Positions 18,021 through 26,203 of a stretch of DNA of 64,000 bases are shown here, one piece after another. A program made the translations under genes and the position numbers. The stretch covers positions 124,001 through 188,000 of the forward strand of contig JANJTB010000006.1 in the NCBI GenBank assembly GCA_024711295.1. The letters are read 5' to 3'. Below the pieces are notes generated by a model. The model had not been told where the DNA came from. It searched no databases and saw only the letters and a program-made list of their open reading frames with translations. Each line of letters starts with the position of its first letter. The first letter of the stretch is position 1. Origin of the DNA: a bacterium. GTDB lineage: Bacteria > Bacteroidota > Ignavibacteria > Kapaibacteriales > UBA2268.

Positions 18021-20804
18021 ATGAAAGAAAAGAAAAAAAATACCGGCAAAGGAAGAAAGTATGATAAGCAATACAAGGTTATGGCTATATTACTTATGTT
18101 CTTTTCTATTCTGTTTTTACTTGCTCTGATCTCTTATACAAAATTTGATGAAGAGAATGCGCGTGTAGGATTATTTGACTTGTTTGGATTATTAACCGGC
18201 AATCCTGAAATTGAAGCAAAATCTGCTACAACACAAAATTGGCTGGGACTCATCGGTGCGTGGATCTCTTTTCTCTTTTATCAAAAAACTGTTGGTTTTG
18301 CATTTCTTCCAATTCCAATGTTTATCTTTGCCTGGTCAAGGTATTTATTCACTGGTAAAAAAGTTTCAGATACCTTAATTAGGTATACATCACTATATCT
18401 TTTTGTATCAATACTGTTTGCGGGATTAATGGGTTCTCTGAACACTCTGCCTGTTTTAAGTGACATACAAAAAGAATGGAGTGGTTCTGTTGGGCAGTTT
18501 CTTGCATCAGTCAGCACTGATTTACTTGGCTCAATTGGTTCTGTTATATTGTATGTTTTATTAATTTTAGTTTCCGTTTACCTTGGTTCAGATGTGAAGC
18601 TTAAGCCATTGATTGATGCTATAAACAATTCATCAATTACATTTATTGAATCATTCAGGAAAAAGAAATCTAATGCTGAAGAAGTTGATAATGATATTTT
18701 AGAACCTGATGAGATAGAAACAGCTAATCAAATAAATGATGACAAAGAAGCAAAGTCATATACCGTAAAACCAGAATCTGTAAAAATTATTAAAAGATCT
18801 CAACCTGTAATTAACATCAGGAAGAATGATAAAAGTACTGTTGAAAATAAAAGTGATATTGATGAAAATGACCAATCGAAGAATCAGAGTGGTATAATTA
18901 ATATTGAATCAGATGATTTTGAAGATAATTTATTGAAAGGTTTCAAACCGGTTTTTAAAGAATTTGAAGAAGAAGACACTTTTTCAAGCACAGACTTTAC
19001 AAAAGACCAAGTTGTAGAAGATTTAGTAGAAGAACAACATGTTGAAGATAATACAAAAAGCGAAATTGTTGATGATTATGTGAGGCTTAATTCAGAAAAT
19101 AATGTTGATTTCGAGAAAGTTGTTGACTCGAGCTTAGAAAAAATTAAAAGAAATATTAACCAACGTAAATCACAAGGGTCGCATATAGAAGAAAAAACTA
19201 AAACTGCTGCTTTTTCTGATAAAGCTGAAGAAAATGTTCCTAAAAAACAGTTGAACGTTGTTGTCAATAAGGTTGCTGAAGTAGCAAAAGATCCTGTTTA
19301 TTTAATTGGTACATCTGTTTTGGATGAAGAAATTAATTACAAATTTCCAAGCTCTGAACTTTTAATTAGTGAAGTTTCTCATTCATTTGTAGATGATGAA
19401 GAATTAAAAATAAACGCTCAGATTTTGCAGGAGAAATTGGAAACTTTTAAAATATATATTGAAAACCTTAGTGTTACGCCGGGTCCGGTAGTAACTCAGT
19501 ATGAATTTGTGCCTGCTGCAGGTATCAAAATCAGTAAAATTGAGAGTTTGAGCGATGACTTGGCTATGGCACTCAAAGCAAAAGGCATAAGAATAATTGC
19601 TCCTATTCCGGGCAAAGGAACCATCGGTGTAGAAATACCTAATGCAAATCCTGCTGTTGTGAGATTTGGTGAAACAATATTATCATCAAAATTTAAAACA
19701 ACAGAGGCAAAACTTCCATTGGTAATGGGGAAGACTATTTCTGGTGATATTTATATTGTTGATTTGGCAAAGATGCCACACTTATTAATTGCAGGTTCAA
19801 CCGGTTCTGGTAAATCTGTCGGAATCAACACTATCATTGCTTCGTTAATCTACAAGCTACACCCGCGAGAGCTTAAATTTGTAATGATTGATCCTAAAAA
19901 GGTAGAACTTCAATCTTTCAATAAGCTTAAGAAACACTATATGGCTTCATCTCCTGACATTAAGGATACAATTATCACCAAACCTGAGGATGCTGTATCA
20001 ATACTTAAGTCTGCTGTTGCTGAAATGGAGCTGAGATATGATATATTAGCATCAGTTCGTCAAAAAAATATTGCTGATTATAATGTGAAGGTTAAGCAAG
20101 GGGCATTCAAGGATATTCAGGACATTGCTCATAAACCTATGCCTTATATAGTTATTATAATAGATGAGCTGGCTGATTTAATGCTTACAGCTTCCAAGGA
20201 AATTGAAGAACCGATAACCAGACTTGCACAAATGGCGCGAGCCGTTGGAATTCATCTGGTGATTGCTACTCAAAGGCCTTCTGTAGATGTAATTACCGGT
20301 ATAATCAAGGCGAATTTCCCGGCCAGAATTGCTTATCTTGTTGCTTCTAAAATTGATTCACGTACTATTTTGGATATGCAAGGAGCAGAGCAGTTACTTG
20401 GTCAGGGTGATATGTTGTGCTTGCCTCCGGGTTCTCCAAAGCCGGTTAGAATCCAGAATTCATTTATAACTACTGACGAAGTTGAAGCTGTTTGTGATTT
20501 TATTGGCGCCCAAAAAGGGTATTCAGAGCCTTATTATTTGCCAAGTATAAATGAGAAAAGTGATAATCAAACACTTTATGACCCATCTGACAGAGATCCC
20601 TTATTCGAAGAAGCTGCAAGATTAATCGTTCGTCATCAGCAGGGCTCGGTTTCTTTGATTCAGAGAAGGTTAAAAGTTGGGTATGCGCGAGCCGGCAGAA
20701 TAGTTGATGAACTCGAAAACGCAGGAGTAATAGGACCATTTGATGGTAGCAAAGCCAGGTTGGTTCTGATTGAGAGCGAAGCAGATTTAGAAAGAATCTT
20801 ATAA
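18021..20804 (+). CDS. ftsK: DNA translocase FtsK/SpoIIIE
   Basis: Septal DNA pump that clears the chromosome terminus and aids XerCD dimer resolution. It encodes 927 residues: four or so membrane helices in the first 190 residues, an acidic low-complexity linker to about 430, then the motor with Walker A GSTGSGKS (about 592-599) and Walker B IVIIIDELADLM, and a C-terminal gamma winged-helix domain (VRHQQGSVSLIQRRLKVGYA onward) that reads KOPS-type polarity sequences. All parts are present and full length. Confidence 0.97.
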   Translation: MKEKKKNTGKGRKYDKQYKVMAILLMFFSILFLLALISYTKFDEENARVGLFDLFGLLTGNPEIEAKSATTQNWLGLIGAWISFLFYQKTVGFAFLPIPMFIFAWSRYLFTGKKVSDTLIRYTSLYLFVSILFAGLMGSLNTLPVLSDIQKEWSGSVGQFLASVSTDLLGSIGSVILYVLLILVSVYLGSDVKLKPLIDAINNSSITFIESFRKKKSNAEEVDNDILEPDEIETANQINDDKEAKSYTVKPESVKIIKRSQPVINIRKNDKSTVENKSDIDENDQSKNQSGIINIESDDFEDNLLKGFKPVFKEFEEEDTFSSTDFTKDQVVEDLVEEQHVEDNTKSEIVDDYVRLNSENNVDFEKVVDSSLEKIKRNINQRKSQGSHIEEKTKTAAFSDKAEENVPKKQLNVVVNKVAEVAKDPVYLIGTSVLDEEINYKFPSSELLISEVSHSFVDDEELKINAQILQEKLETFKIYIENLSVTPGPVVTQYEFVPAAGIKISKIESLSDDLAMALKAKGIRIIAPIPGKGTIGVEIPNANPAVVRFGETILSSKFKTTEAKLPLVMGKTISGDIYIVDLAKMPHLLIAGSTGSGKSVGINTIIASLIYKLHPRELKFVMIDPKKVELQSFNKLKKHYMASSPDIKDTIITKPEDAVSILKSAVAEMELRYDILASVRQKNIADYNVKVKQGAFKDIQDIAHKPMPYIVIIIDELADLMLTASKEIEEPITRLAQMARAVGIHLVIATQRPSVDVITGIIKANFPARIAYLVASKIDSRTILDMQGAEQLLGQGDMLCLPPGSPKPVRIQNSFITTDEVEAVCDFIGAQKGYSEPYYLPSINEKSDNQTLYDPSDRDPLFEEAARLIVRHQQGSVSLIQRRLKVGYARAGRIVDELENAGVIGPFDGSKARLVLIESEADLERIL

Positions 20805-20851
20805 TTGATATGTTAGAAATCATTAAATCAAGCACATATCGTCTTTAAAAT

Positions 20852-22012
20852 ATGAATAAATTATTTAGAAATCGATTTATAACCTATTTGGGTATTTTGA
20901 TTATTTTGACTGTTTCCATTTTCTTCCTTTTTGAATTAGGGCATGAAGATTTCGAAGATTTTGGAATATCAGTTGCTGATGCCATGTCCGGCGATAACAA
21001 TTCCAATTTTACAAAAGCAGATTCGGTTATTGATTTTGTATTTCCTAAAGACCATGGTTCACACGACAACTATAAAATTGAATGGTGGTATTTTACTGGA
21101 AATTTGAAAGATGAGAATGGTAATCATTTTGGATATCAATTTACAATATTTCGTAATGCGTTAAGTTCAGATTCGATGAAATCAAAAAATGACTTTGCTA
21201 CTAATCAACTCTATTTCGCTCACTTGGGTTTAACTGATGTAAATAATAACAAACATTACTCTTTTGAGAAATTTTCTAGGGGTGCAAAAGGTTTAGCTTT
21301 CGCAAATTCCAATCCTTTAGAAATAAGAGTAGAGGATTGGTATTGTAAGGGGTTTTATTATAATGATGACTTTAAAAATCCTGAATTTAAAATTTATGCA
21401 AAAACTGACGAAATTGAAATTGACTTTGACCTTAAGCCAAACAAAAACATTGTTTTTCATGGTAATAAAGGTTTGAGTGCAAAAAGTAATGAAAAGGGGA
21501 ATGCATCATATTACTACTCATTTACTAACCTGGGTTCATCCGGGAGAATCATAATTAATGAAAAGAGTTATTTAGTAAAGGGTAAATCATGGATGGACAG
21601 AGAATGGAGTACAAGTGCTTTATCAAAGAATCAAAAAGGATGGGATTGGTTCTCGTTGCAACTTGATGATAATTCGGAACTTATGTTTTTTAGATTAAGA
21701 GATACTAATTCTAACACTGATTTTTGCAAAGGTACATATATAGATAAAAATGGTACTTATGAAAACCTCGATTGTGGAAAGTTTGACTTTCAAACAAAAG
21801 ATTATGTAAAATTGGACAACGGAAAAAAATATCCTTCAAAATGGAAACTTTTAATACCTTCTAAAAATTTGAATATTGAAGCAGAAACACAAATTGATGA
21901 CCAGGAAATGAAACTTTCTGTAAAATATTACGAAGGTACAATTAAAGTAAAAGCCAAAAAAAATGGTATTAATTTAAATGGCTTTGGGTATGTTGAATTA
22001 ACTGGCTATTAG
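20852..22012 (+). CDS. AttH/CrtC-like lipocalin-fold protein (predicted secreted hydrolase)
   Basis: A 386-residue protein with an N-terminal membrane anchor or uncleaved signal (about residues 10-29, YLGILIILTVSIFFLFELG). The body matches the AttH/carotenoid 1,2-hydratase-like family (COG5621): EWWYFTGNLKDENGNHFGYQ, then KGKSWMDREWSTSAL with the conserved WxDREW, and WDWFSLQLDDNSELM. The family has a double-lipocalin fold; its substrate is generally unknown and may be a lipid or isoprenoid. It lies between ftsK and a small membrane protein with short gaps. Confidence 0.82.
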   Translation: MNKLFRNRFITYLGILIILTVSIFFLFELGHEDFEDFGISVADAMSGDNNSNFTKADSVIDFVFPKDHGSHDNYKIEWWYFTGNLKDENGNHFGYQFTIFRNALSSDSMKSKNDFATNQLYFAHLGLTDVNNNKHYSFEKFSRGAKGLAFANSNPLEIRVEDWYCKGFYYNDDFKNPEFKIYAKTDEIEIDFDLKPNKNIVFHGNKGLSAKSNEKGNASYYYSFTNLGSSGRIIINEKSYLVKGKSWMDREWSTSALSKNQKGWDWFSLQLDDNSELMFFRLRDTNSNTDFCKGTYIDKNGTYENLDCGKFDFQTKDYVKLDNGKKYPSKWKLLIPSKNLNIEAETQIDDQEMKLSVKYYEGTIKVKAKKNGINLNGFGYVELTGY

Positions 22013-22019
22013 TATTTAT

Positions 22020-22223
22020 ATGAAAATCTTGCTGATATTGGGAATAATTTTTGGAGTATTTGTAATCGGGACTGCCGTTTTAATTAGGAAAGTAAAGAAG
22101 TTCTTCACTTTTAATTTTAATAATAACTTCAATACCGTTAATAATAAAGTCGAACCAGATATTATTTATCAAAAAGATGATGTGGTTGTACTAAAAGGTG
22201 ATGCAAAAAAACAGGGTGATTAA
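22020..22223 (+). CDS. Small single-pass membrane protein
   Basis: Unrecognised 67-residue protein: one hydrophobic helix at residues 2-22, a basic stretch RKVKKFF, an Asn-rich segment (NFNNNFNTVNN) and a charged tail ending VVLKGDAKKQGD. It starts eight bases after the AttH-like gene and its stop overlaps the convergent truA stop by four bases. It resembles the many short anchored proteins of Bacteroidota with no known role. Confidence 0.55.
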   Translation: MKILLILGIIFGVFVIGTAVLIRKVKKFFTFNFNNNFNTVNNKVEPDIIYQKDDVVVLKGDAKKQGD

Positions 22224-22957
22224 TAAATTACTTTGTTCAAGAAAAGTCCGTTGGGTTTCACAAGTGGGCTGTTTAAATTTCGGTCTTTTTGAGCTAATGA
22301 TTCCATCACATTTTCGATTGAACGCTTACCTTTTGCTACATCAAGCATAACACCAACAAGTGATCTTACCATTCCATACAAAAAATGATTTGCACGAACT
22401 TTGTAAATCATCTTATTATCATCTAAGTGTTCCCATTGACTAAGAGTTATGTCGCATACTGGATTAACATTGTCAGGATTATACTTAGAGAATGACGTAA
22501 AATCATCTTTTCTCATAAAAACTTTAGCAGATTCGATCAGAGCTTGTTTATCGAAAGGAAATTTAATAAAAGTGGTATAATTTCTTGAAAAAATATCGTA
22601 TTTATTGCTCAAAAAGTAAACATATTCACGATTTTTTGCATCAAACCTTGCATGAAATGGATGATCTAATACATCGCATTCAATTATTCTTATATCTTTT
22701 GGTAACTTTGAGTTAAAAGAGTATAATATCCTTTTCTCGGGAATTTTGAAGTTGTCATCAATTGCAACTGAAACAACTTGACCAAAGGCGTGTACACCAG
22801 CATCAGTCCTTCCTGCAGCTATTGTATTGTAGTAAGAACCGGTTGTTGCGAATATTGCAATTTCGAGTACTTCCTGAATGGTACATGAATTCTTTTGAAT
22901 TTGCCATCCAGAGTAATTAGTCCCATCATACTGAATAATTAACTTTAGTGTCCGCAT
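22220..22957 (-). CDS. truA: tRNA pseudouridine38-40 synthase (TruA)
   Basis: Isomerises uridines 38-40 in the tRNA anticodon arm. From ATG 22957 it encodes 245 residues: MRTLKLIIQYDGTNYSGWQI is the family start, and the catalytic Asp52 lies in AAGRTDAGVHAFGQV. The C-terminal RANHFLYGMVRSLVGVMLDV is also diagnostic. A longer start at 22978 would add MINNLFI and looks less likely. A TAATTTTG -7-like box (22994-22987) lies about 30 bases upstream. Confidence 0.95.
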   Translation of the reverse strand: MRTLKLIIQYDGTNYSGWQIQKNSCTIQEVLEIAIFATTGSYYNTIAAGRTDAGVHAFGQVVSVAIDDNFKIPEKRILYSFNSKLPKDIRIIECDVLDHPFHARFDAKNREYVYFLSNKYDIFSRNYTTFIKFPFDKQALIESAKVFMRKDDFTSFSKYNPDNVNPVCDITLSQWEHLDDNKMIYKVRANHFLYGMVRSLVGVMLDVAKGKRSIENVMESLAQKDRNLNSPLVKPNGLFLNKVIY

Positions 22958-23036
22958 TATAAATAAATTGTTTATCAAAAAACATGCAAAATTACAAAGA
23001 ATTAATGATAATAAAAACTTGTTTTTATTAAAAGAT

Positions 23037-23068
23037 TTTGCTTATAAATGCAAAAACACCTATTTTTG
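23037..23068 (+). promoter_or_regulatory. Promoter of the atp operon
   Basis: TTTG (23037-23040), 20 bases, then TATTTTTG (23061-23068): an exact fit to TTTG-N20-TAnnTTTG. Transcription would start near 23075, leaving a leader of only about ten bases before the ATG at 23084. Confidence 0.7.
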
Positions 23069-23083
23069 TATTTTAGTTTTTTG

Positions 23084-23337
23084 ATGATTCAAAAAATATA
23101 CCAATAATCAAAAATAAAGAACAAGATAGGCATAAATTAATAAGAGAAAGTGCTCAGTATCTGACCCTAGGTACTGAAACTTTTCTTCCTATCGTTATTG
23201 GAGCTTTAATAGGACATTACTTGATTGATGAAAAATACGGCACAACACCTTTGTGGACAGTTGTTTTGTCTTTATTAGGTTTTTTATCAGGTATGTACAA
23301 CTTATTCAAAACAGTATTAAAAATTAAAAAGAAATAA
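23084..23337 (+). CDS. atpZ: AtpZ/AtpI family protein with apparent frameshift near its start
   Basis: A two-helix protein of the AtpZ/AtpI family, thought to aid Fo assembly or ion supply. The body is clear: SAQYLTLGTETFLPIVIGAL, GHYLIDEKYGTTPLW, GFLSGMYNLFKTVLKIKKK, stop at 23335-23337. The frame of this body has a TAG at 23074-23076 and no ATG, GTG or TTG before the conserved region. ATG 23084, right after the promoter, is in another frame, reading MIQKIYQ then stop. A slip of -1 on the A6 run at 23091-23096, or one extra A, joins them into an 84-residue protein starting MIQKNIPIIKNKEQ. So this is a sequence error, a mutation, a recoding site, or a rare non-AUG start. Confidence 0.7.
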
Positions 23338-23339
23338 AC

Positions 23340-23660
23340 TTGGAATTAATTTCGGTACTGTCAGCATTATTGGTCAACTTGATAAATCTTTTAGTATCTA
23401 TATTATATACTAATAGAATTATGAAGTATAAATGGCGTGATTTCATCAAAAAATTCTATCTTATGATGTTGTTGAGATTTACAATTATACTTTCATTGTT
23501 CTTTTATTTTCTGAAGATTCTCAAAATGGATGAGTTGGCTTTATCTCTAACATTCATTTTGTCATATTTTATTGTTTTAATTATTGAAATATTGTATTTA
23601 AACAAACGTTATAACCGTTTATTTCAAAAGCAAGCCAAGGAAATTACTAAGGAAAACTGA
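23340..23660 (+). CDS. Hypothetical membrane protein in the atp operon
   Basis: A 106-residue membrane protein with a TTG start at 23340, two bases after the atpZ stop. Three hydrophobic segments are visible (about 3-22, 40-61 and 66-87) and a basic C-terminus (NKRYNRLFQKQAKEITKEN). Its stop overlaps the atpB start (TGATG). Position between atpZ and atpB matches the poorly conserved AtpI/AtpR-like small proteins that assist c-ring or a-subunit insertion. This role is inferred from place and topology only. Confidence 0.6.
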   Translation: MELISVLSALLVNLINLLVSILYTNRIMKYKWRDFIKKFYLMMLLRFTIILSLFFYFLKILKMDELALSLTFILSYFIVLIIEILYLNKRYNRLFQKQAKEITKEN

Positions 23661-24727
23661 TGATTCCAAACGAACTGATTGAAAAAGATGTTATCGCCAA
23701 AGCTGACGGATATCAAAACATTGAGAAACCTGAGCAGCCAACCGACCAAACTCACACACCTAATCACGAAAATCATTCTGCCGATGGTGACAGAAGTGAA
23801 ATTTTTATGCAATTATTAGGAAAACTTACTGACCACGATGCTTTTTATTTTGGTGCTTATAAAGTTTGTGATTTACCAAAAATTTATATTGATGAAGGAT
23901 TTGATTTCTATTGGAACACCGAGCAAGCTGTTGCATCCGGCAAATATCTGGTAGAAGAACATCATGGTCATAAACAAATCGTGAAATCATCTAATGGTAT
24001 GAAACCCGAAATTGATTTATCTATTACCAATTTTGTTCTATTCCAATGGTTTGCTATAATTATTGGTGCTTTTATTTTTAAAGCAGCTTTTTCAAAATAT
24101 AAGAAAAATCCCGATAAAGCACCCAAAGGATTTCAAAATGCTATCGAGTCACTTATTCTATATGTAAGAGATGAAGTAGTAAGGCCAAACATCCCTTCAA
24201 GGAAAACTGCTGATGGTTTGTTGCCGTATTTTTTATCTTTGTTTTTCTTTATATTAATCATGAATCTTACTGGGTTGATCCCTGGAGCACATACTGCTAC
24301 AGGTGCAATACCAGTAACTGCATCGTTGGCTATAACGGCATTCCTTGTTATCAATATAACTGCAATGAGAGTTTCCGGTGTTGGCGCTTGGTTCCATCAC
24401 TTATTGGGTGGAGCACCCTGGTGGTTAGCTTTTATTATGATACCGATCGAAATAATAGGTTTATTGGTTAAGCCATTTGCACTCACTATTCGTTTGTTTG
24501 CAAATATGACCGCTGGACACGTAATTTTATTATCATTACTTGGAGTTTTGTTCTTCTTTAACTCTGTTGCTCTCTCACCTGCAATTACTGCCTTTTCGCT
24601 ATTTATATATGCTTTGGAGCTTTTGGTGGCATTCATTCAGGCATATCTGTTTACTATATTGACAGCAATATTTGTGGGATTAGCAATCGGTCATCATGAT
24701 GACCACGAACAAGCCCACGCACATTAA
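23660..24727 (+). CDS. atpB: ATP synthase Fo subunit a
   Basis: Proton half-channel subunit of the Fo motor. It encodes 355 residues, with a hydrophilic N-terminal extension of about 110 residues before the first helix (LSITNFVLFQWFAIIIGAFI), as is usual in Bacteroidota. The essential arginine lies in KPFALTIRLFANMTAGHVIL, and the final helices include FIQAYLFTILTAIFVGLAIG. A His-rich C-terminus (HHDDHEQAHAH) ends it. About 60 bases separate it from atpE. Confidence 0.96.
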   Translation: MIPNELIEKDVIAKADGYQNIEKPEQPTDQTHTPNHENHSADGDRSEIFMQLLGKLTDHDAFYFGAYKVCDLPKIYIDEGFDFYWNTEQAVASGKYLVEEHHGHKQIVKSSNGMKPEIDLSITNFVLFQWFAIIIGAFIFKAAFSKYKKNPDKAPKGFQNAIESLILYVRDEVVRPNIPSRKTADGLLPYFLSLFFFILIMNLTGLIPGAHTATGAIPVTASLAITAFLVINITAMRVSGVGAWFHHLLGGAPWWLAFIMIPIEIIGLLVKPFALTIRLFANMTAGHVILLSLLGVLFFFNSVALSPAITAFSLFIYALELLVAFIQAYLFTILTAIFVGLAIGHHDDHEQAHAH

Positions 24728-24788
24728 TTTGTAATTTACTAATTTTTAAAAATATTTTTTTATATTTTCGGATTATTTGGAGTATATA

Positions 24789-25016
24789 ATGGATTCAACA
24801 GCATTAGCATTCTTAGGCGCTGGTTTAGGCGCTGGTTTCACAGTTTTTGGTGCAGGTATGGGTATTGGTAGATTAGCTGCAGCAGCTCTCGAAGCGAGCG
24901 GCCGTCAACCTGAAGCTGCAGGCGATATTAGAACTACAATGATTATTGCTGCTGCACTTATCGAAGGTGTTGCGATGTTTGCCGCAGTTATTTGCTTATT
25001 ATTGGCAATCAAGTAA
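24789..25016 (+). CDS. atpE: ATP synthase Fo subunit c
   Basis: Rotor ring subunit. 75 residues from ATG 24789, which has a TTTGGAG ribosome site at 24778-24782; an upstream TTG (24777) would lengthen it by four residues. Two helices flank the polar loop ASGRQPEAAGDIR; the ion-binding glutamate lies in AALIEGVAMFAAV. The residue after it is Gly rather than Ser/Thr, so the Na+-binding signature is absent and a proton-driven ring is expected. Confidence 0.96.
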   Translation: MDSTALAFLGAGLGAGFTVFGAGMGIGRLAAAALEASGRQPEAAGDIRTTMIIAAALIEGVAMFAAVICLLLAIK

Positions 25017-25034
25017 TATTCTAATAATAATTAA

Positions 25035-25068
25035 GGGACTGTTGTTACTCTTAAATTATAACAGTCCC
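25035..25068 (+). promoter_or_regulatory. Intercistronic hairpin between atpE and atpF
   Basis: A perfect 9-bp stem, GGGACTGTT (25035-25043) and AACAGTCCC (25060-25068), with a 16-base loop. No T-run follows on the plus strand, so it is not a full terminator. It could protect the atpE 3' end or slow read-through, helping make more subunit c than the other subunits. Confidence 0.6.
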
Positions 25069-25104
25069 AATATTTAAAAACAATATTTATTATTTAGGGA
25101 AAAA

Positions 25105-25599
25105 ATGGATTCGATTCTTAATATTCCTCATGGATTAATGTTTTGGACTATCGTCAATTTCGGTATCTTCCTTTTTATTGTGATTAAATTTGGTGGCAAA
25201 GGTATTGTAAATGCTATCAACCAAAGAGAAGAGAATATTCAAAATGCTATTGATGCAGCAAAGAATGCAGAAAAATCAGCACGCGAGTTGATGGCTAAAA
25301 GTCAGGAACAATTTGATACGGCACAGAATCAAATTAATGAGATGATTAATAAGGGACGTGAACAAGCTGATGCTCAACTTAGAAAAGCTGCAGAACAAGC
25401 CGAAAATGTAAAGAAAGCTAAAGTTGAAGAAGCACTCAAAGAAATTGAAAGAAGCAAAGAACAAGCTTTGATGCAACTAAGAACCGAAGTTGCTGATTTG
25501 GTTGTAATGGCTACTGAAAAAGTTTTGAATGAAAAACTCGATAAAGAAAAAGATTTTCAATTAGTTGAAAATTATATTCAAAAAATAAATAAGAATTAG
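25105..25599 (+). CDS. atpF: ATP synthase Fo subunit b
   Basis: Peripheral stalk subunit, 164 residues: one N-terminal membrane helix (about 9-28, MFWTIVNFGIFLFIVIKFGG) and a long, charged, Ala/Glu/Lys/Gln-rich helical domain (EENIQNAIDAAKNAEKSARE) typical of the coiled-coil stalk. Only one b gene is present. Eight bases precede atpH. Confidence 0.94.
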   Translation: MDSILNIPHGLMFWTIVNFGIFLFIVIKFGGKGIVNAINQREENIQNAIDAAKNAEKSARELMAKSQEQFDTAQNQINEMINKGREQADAQLRKAAEQAENVKKAKVEEALKEIERSKEQALMQLRTEVADLVVMATEKVLNEKLDKEKDFQLVENYIQKINKN

Positions 25600-25606
25600 A
25601 AGATTA

Positions 25607-26155
25607 ATGACAGAGCAAAGAGTTTCACTCCGTTATGCACGAGCTGTTTTCGATACTGCCAAGAAAACGGGGTTTGTTGATACTGTGTATAATGATTTTA
25701 ATATTATCTCAAGCTATTTCAAAGTTTCGAGAGATTTAATTGTATTTTTGAAAAGTCCTGTAATTCAAGGGTGGAAAAAGAAGCAACTTCTTAAGGAATT
25801 ATTCTCAGGTAAAATTAATGAACTAACTTTTAATTTTATCATTTTAGTTACTGAAAAACAAAGAGAAAATTTCTTACCTGATATTATTGCAGTTTACGAA
25901 AGACTTTATTTTAAAGAAAAAAATATAGTTAAAGCCGAAATAACAACTTCTCGTGAACTTGACGAAAATATGAAATTGAAAATTAAAAATGAGCTTGAAT
26001 CTAAACTAATTAAAACCATCATTCCAAGCTTTAAAATTGATGCCGACCTGAAAGGTGGCATTACAATCCGTGTTGATGACTGGGTATATGATGCATCAGT
26101 TCGCAACCAACTAATACAGCTTAGGAATACACTTATCGAAGGTAAGTTGGTTTAA
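25607..26155 (+). CDS. atpH: ATP synthase F1 subunit delta
   Basis: Links the peripheral stalk to the top of F1 (OSCP-like). It encodes 182 residues with the family opening VSLRYARAVFDTAKKTG, the middle ELTFNFIILVTEKQRENFLPDI, and the C-terminal DLKGGITIRVDDWVYDASVR. Length and position between atpF and atpA are standard. Confidence 0.94.
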   Translation: MTEQRVSLRYARAVFDTAKKTGFVDTVYNDFNIISSYFKVSRDLIVFLKSPVIQGWKKKQLLKELFSGKINELTFNFIILVTEKQRENFLPDIIAVYERLYFKEKNIVKAEITTSRELDENMKLKIKNELESKLIKTIIPSFKIDADLKGGITIRVDDWVYDASVRNQLIQLRNTLIEGKLV

Positions 26156-26203
26156 CAATCAGAAAATTATATTAAACATAATAAAATTTAAAGGTAATTA
26201 TTT

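Noticed and set aside
23084-23107. A seven-codon ORF MIQKIYQ as a leader peptide for the atp operon
   Set aside because: It is very short and has no regulatory residue pattern; its start joined to the atpZ frame explains it better.
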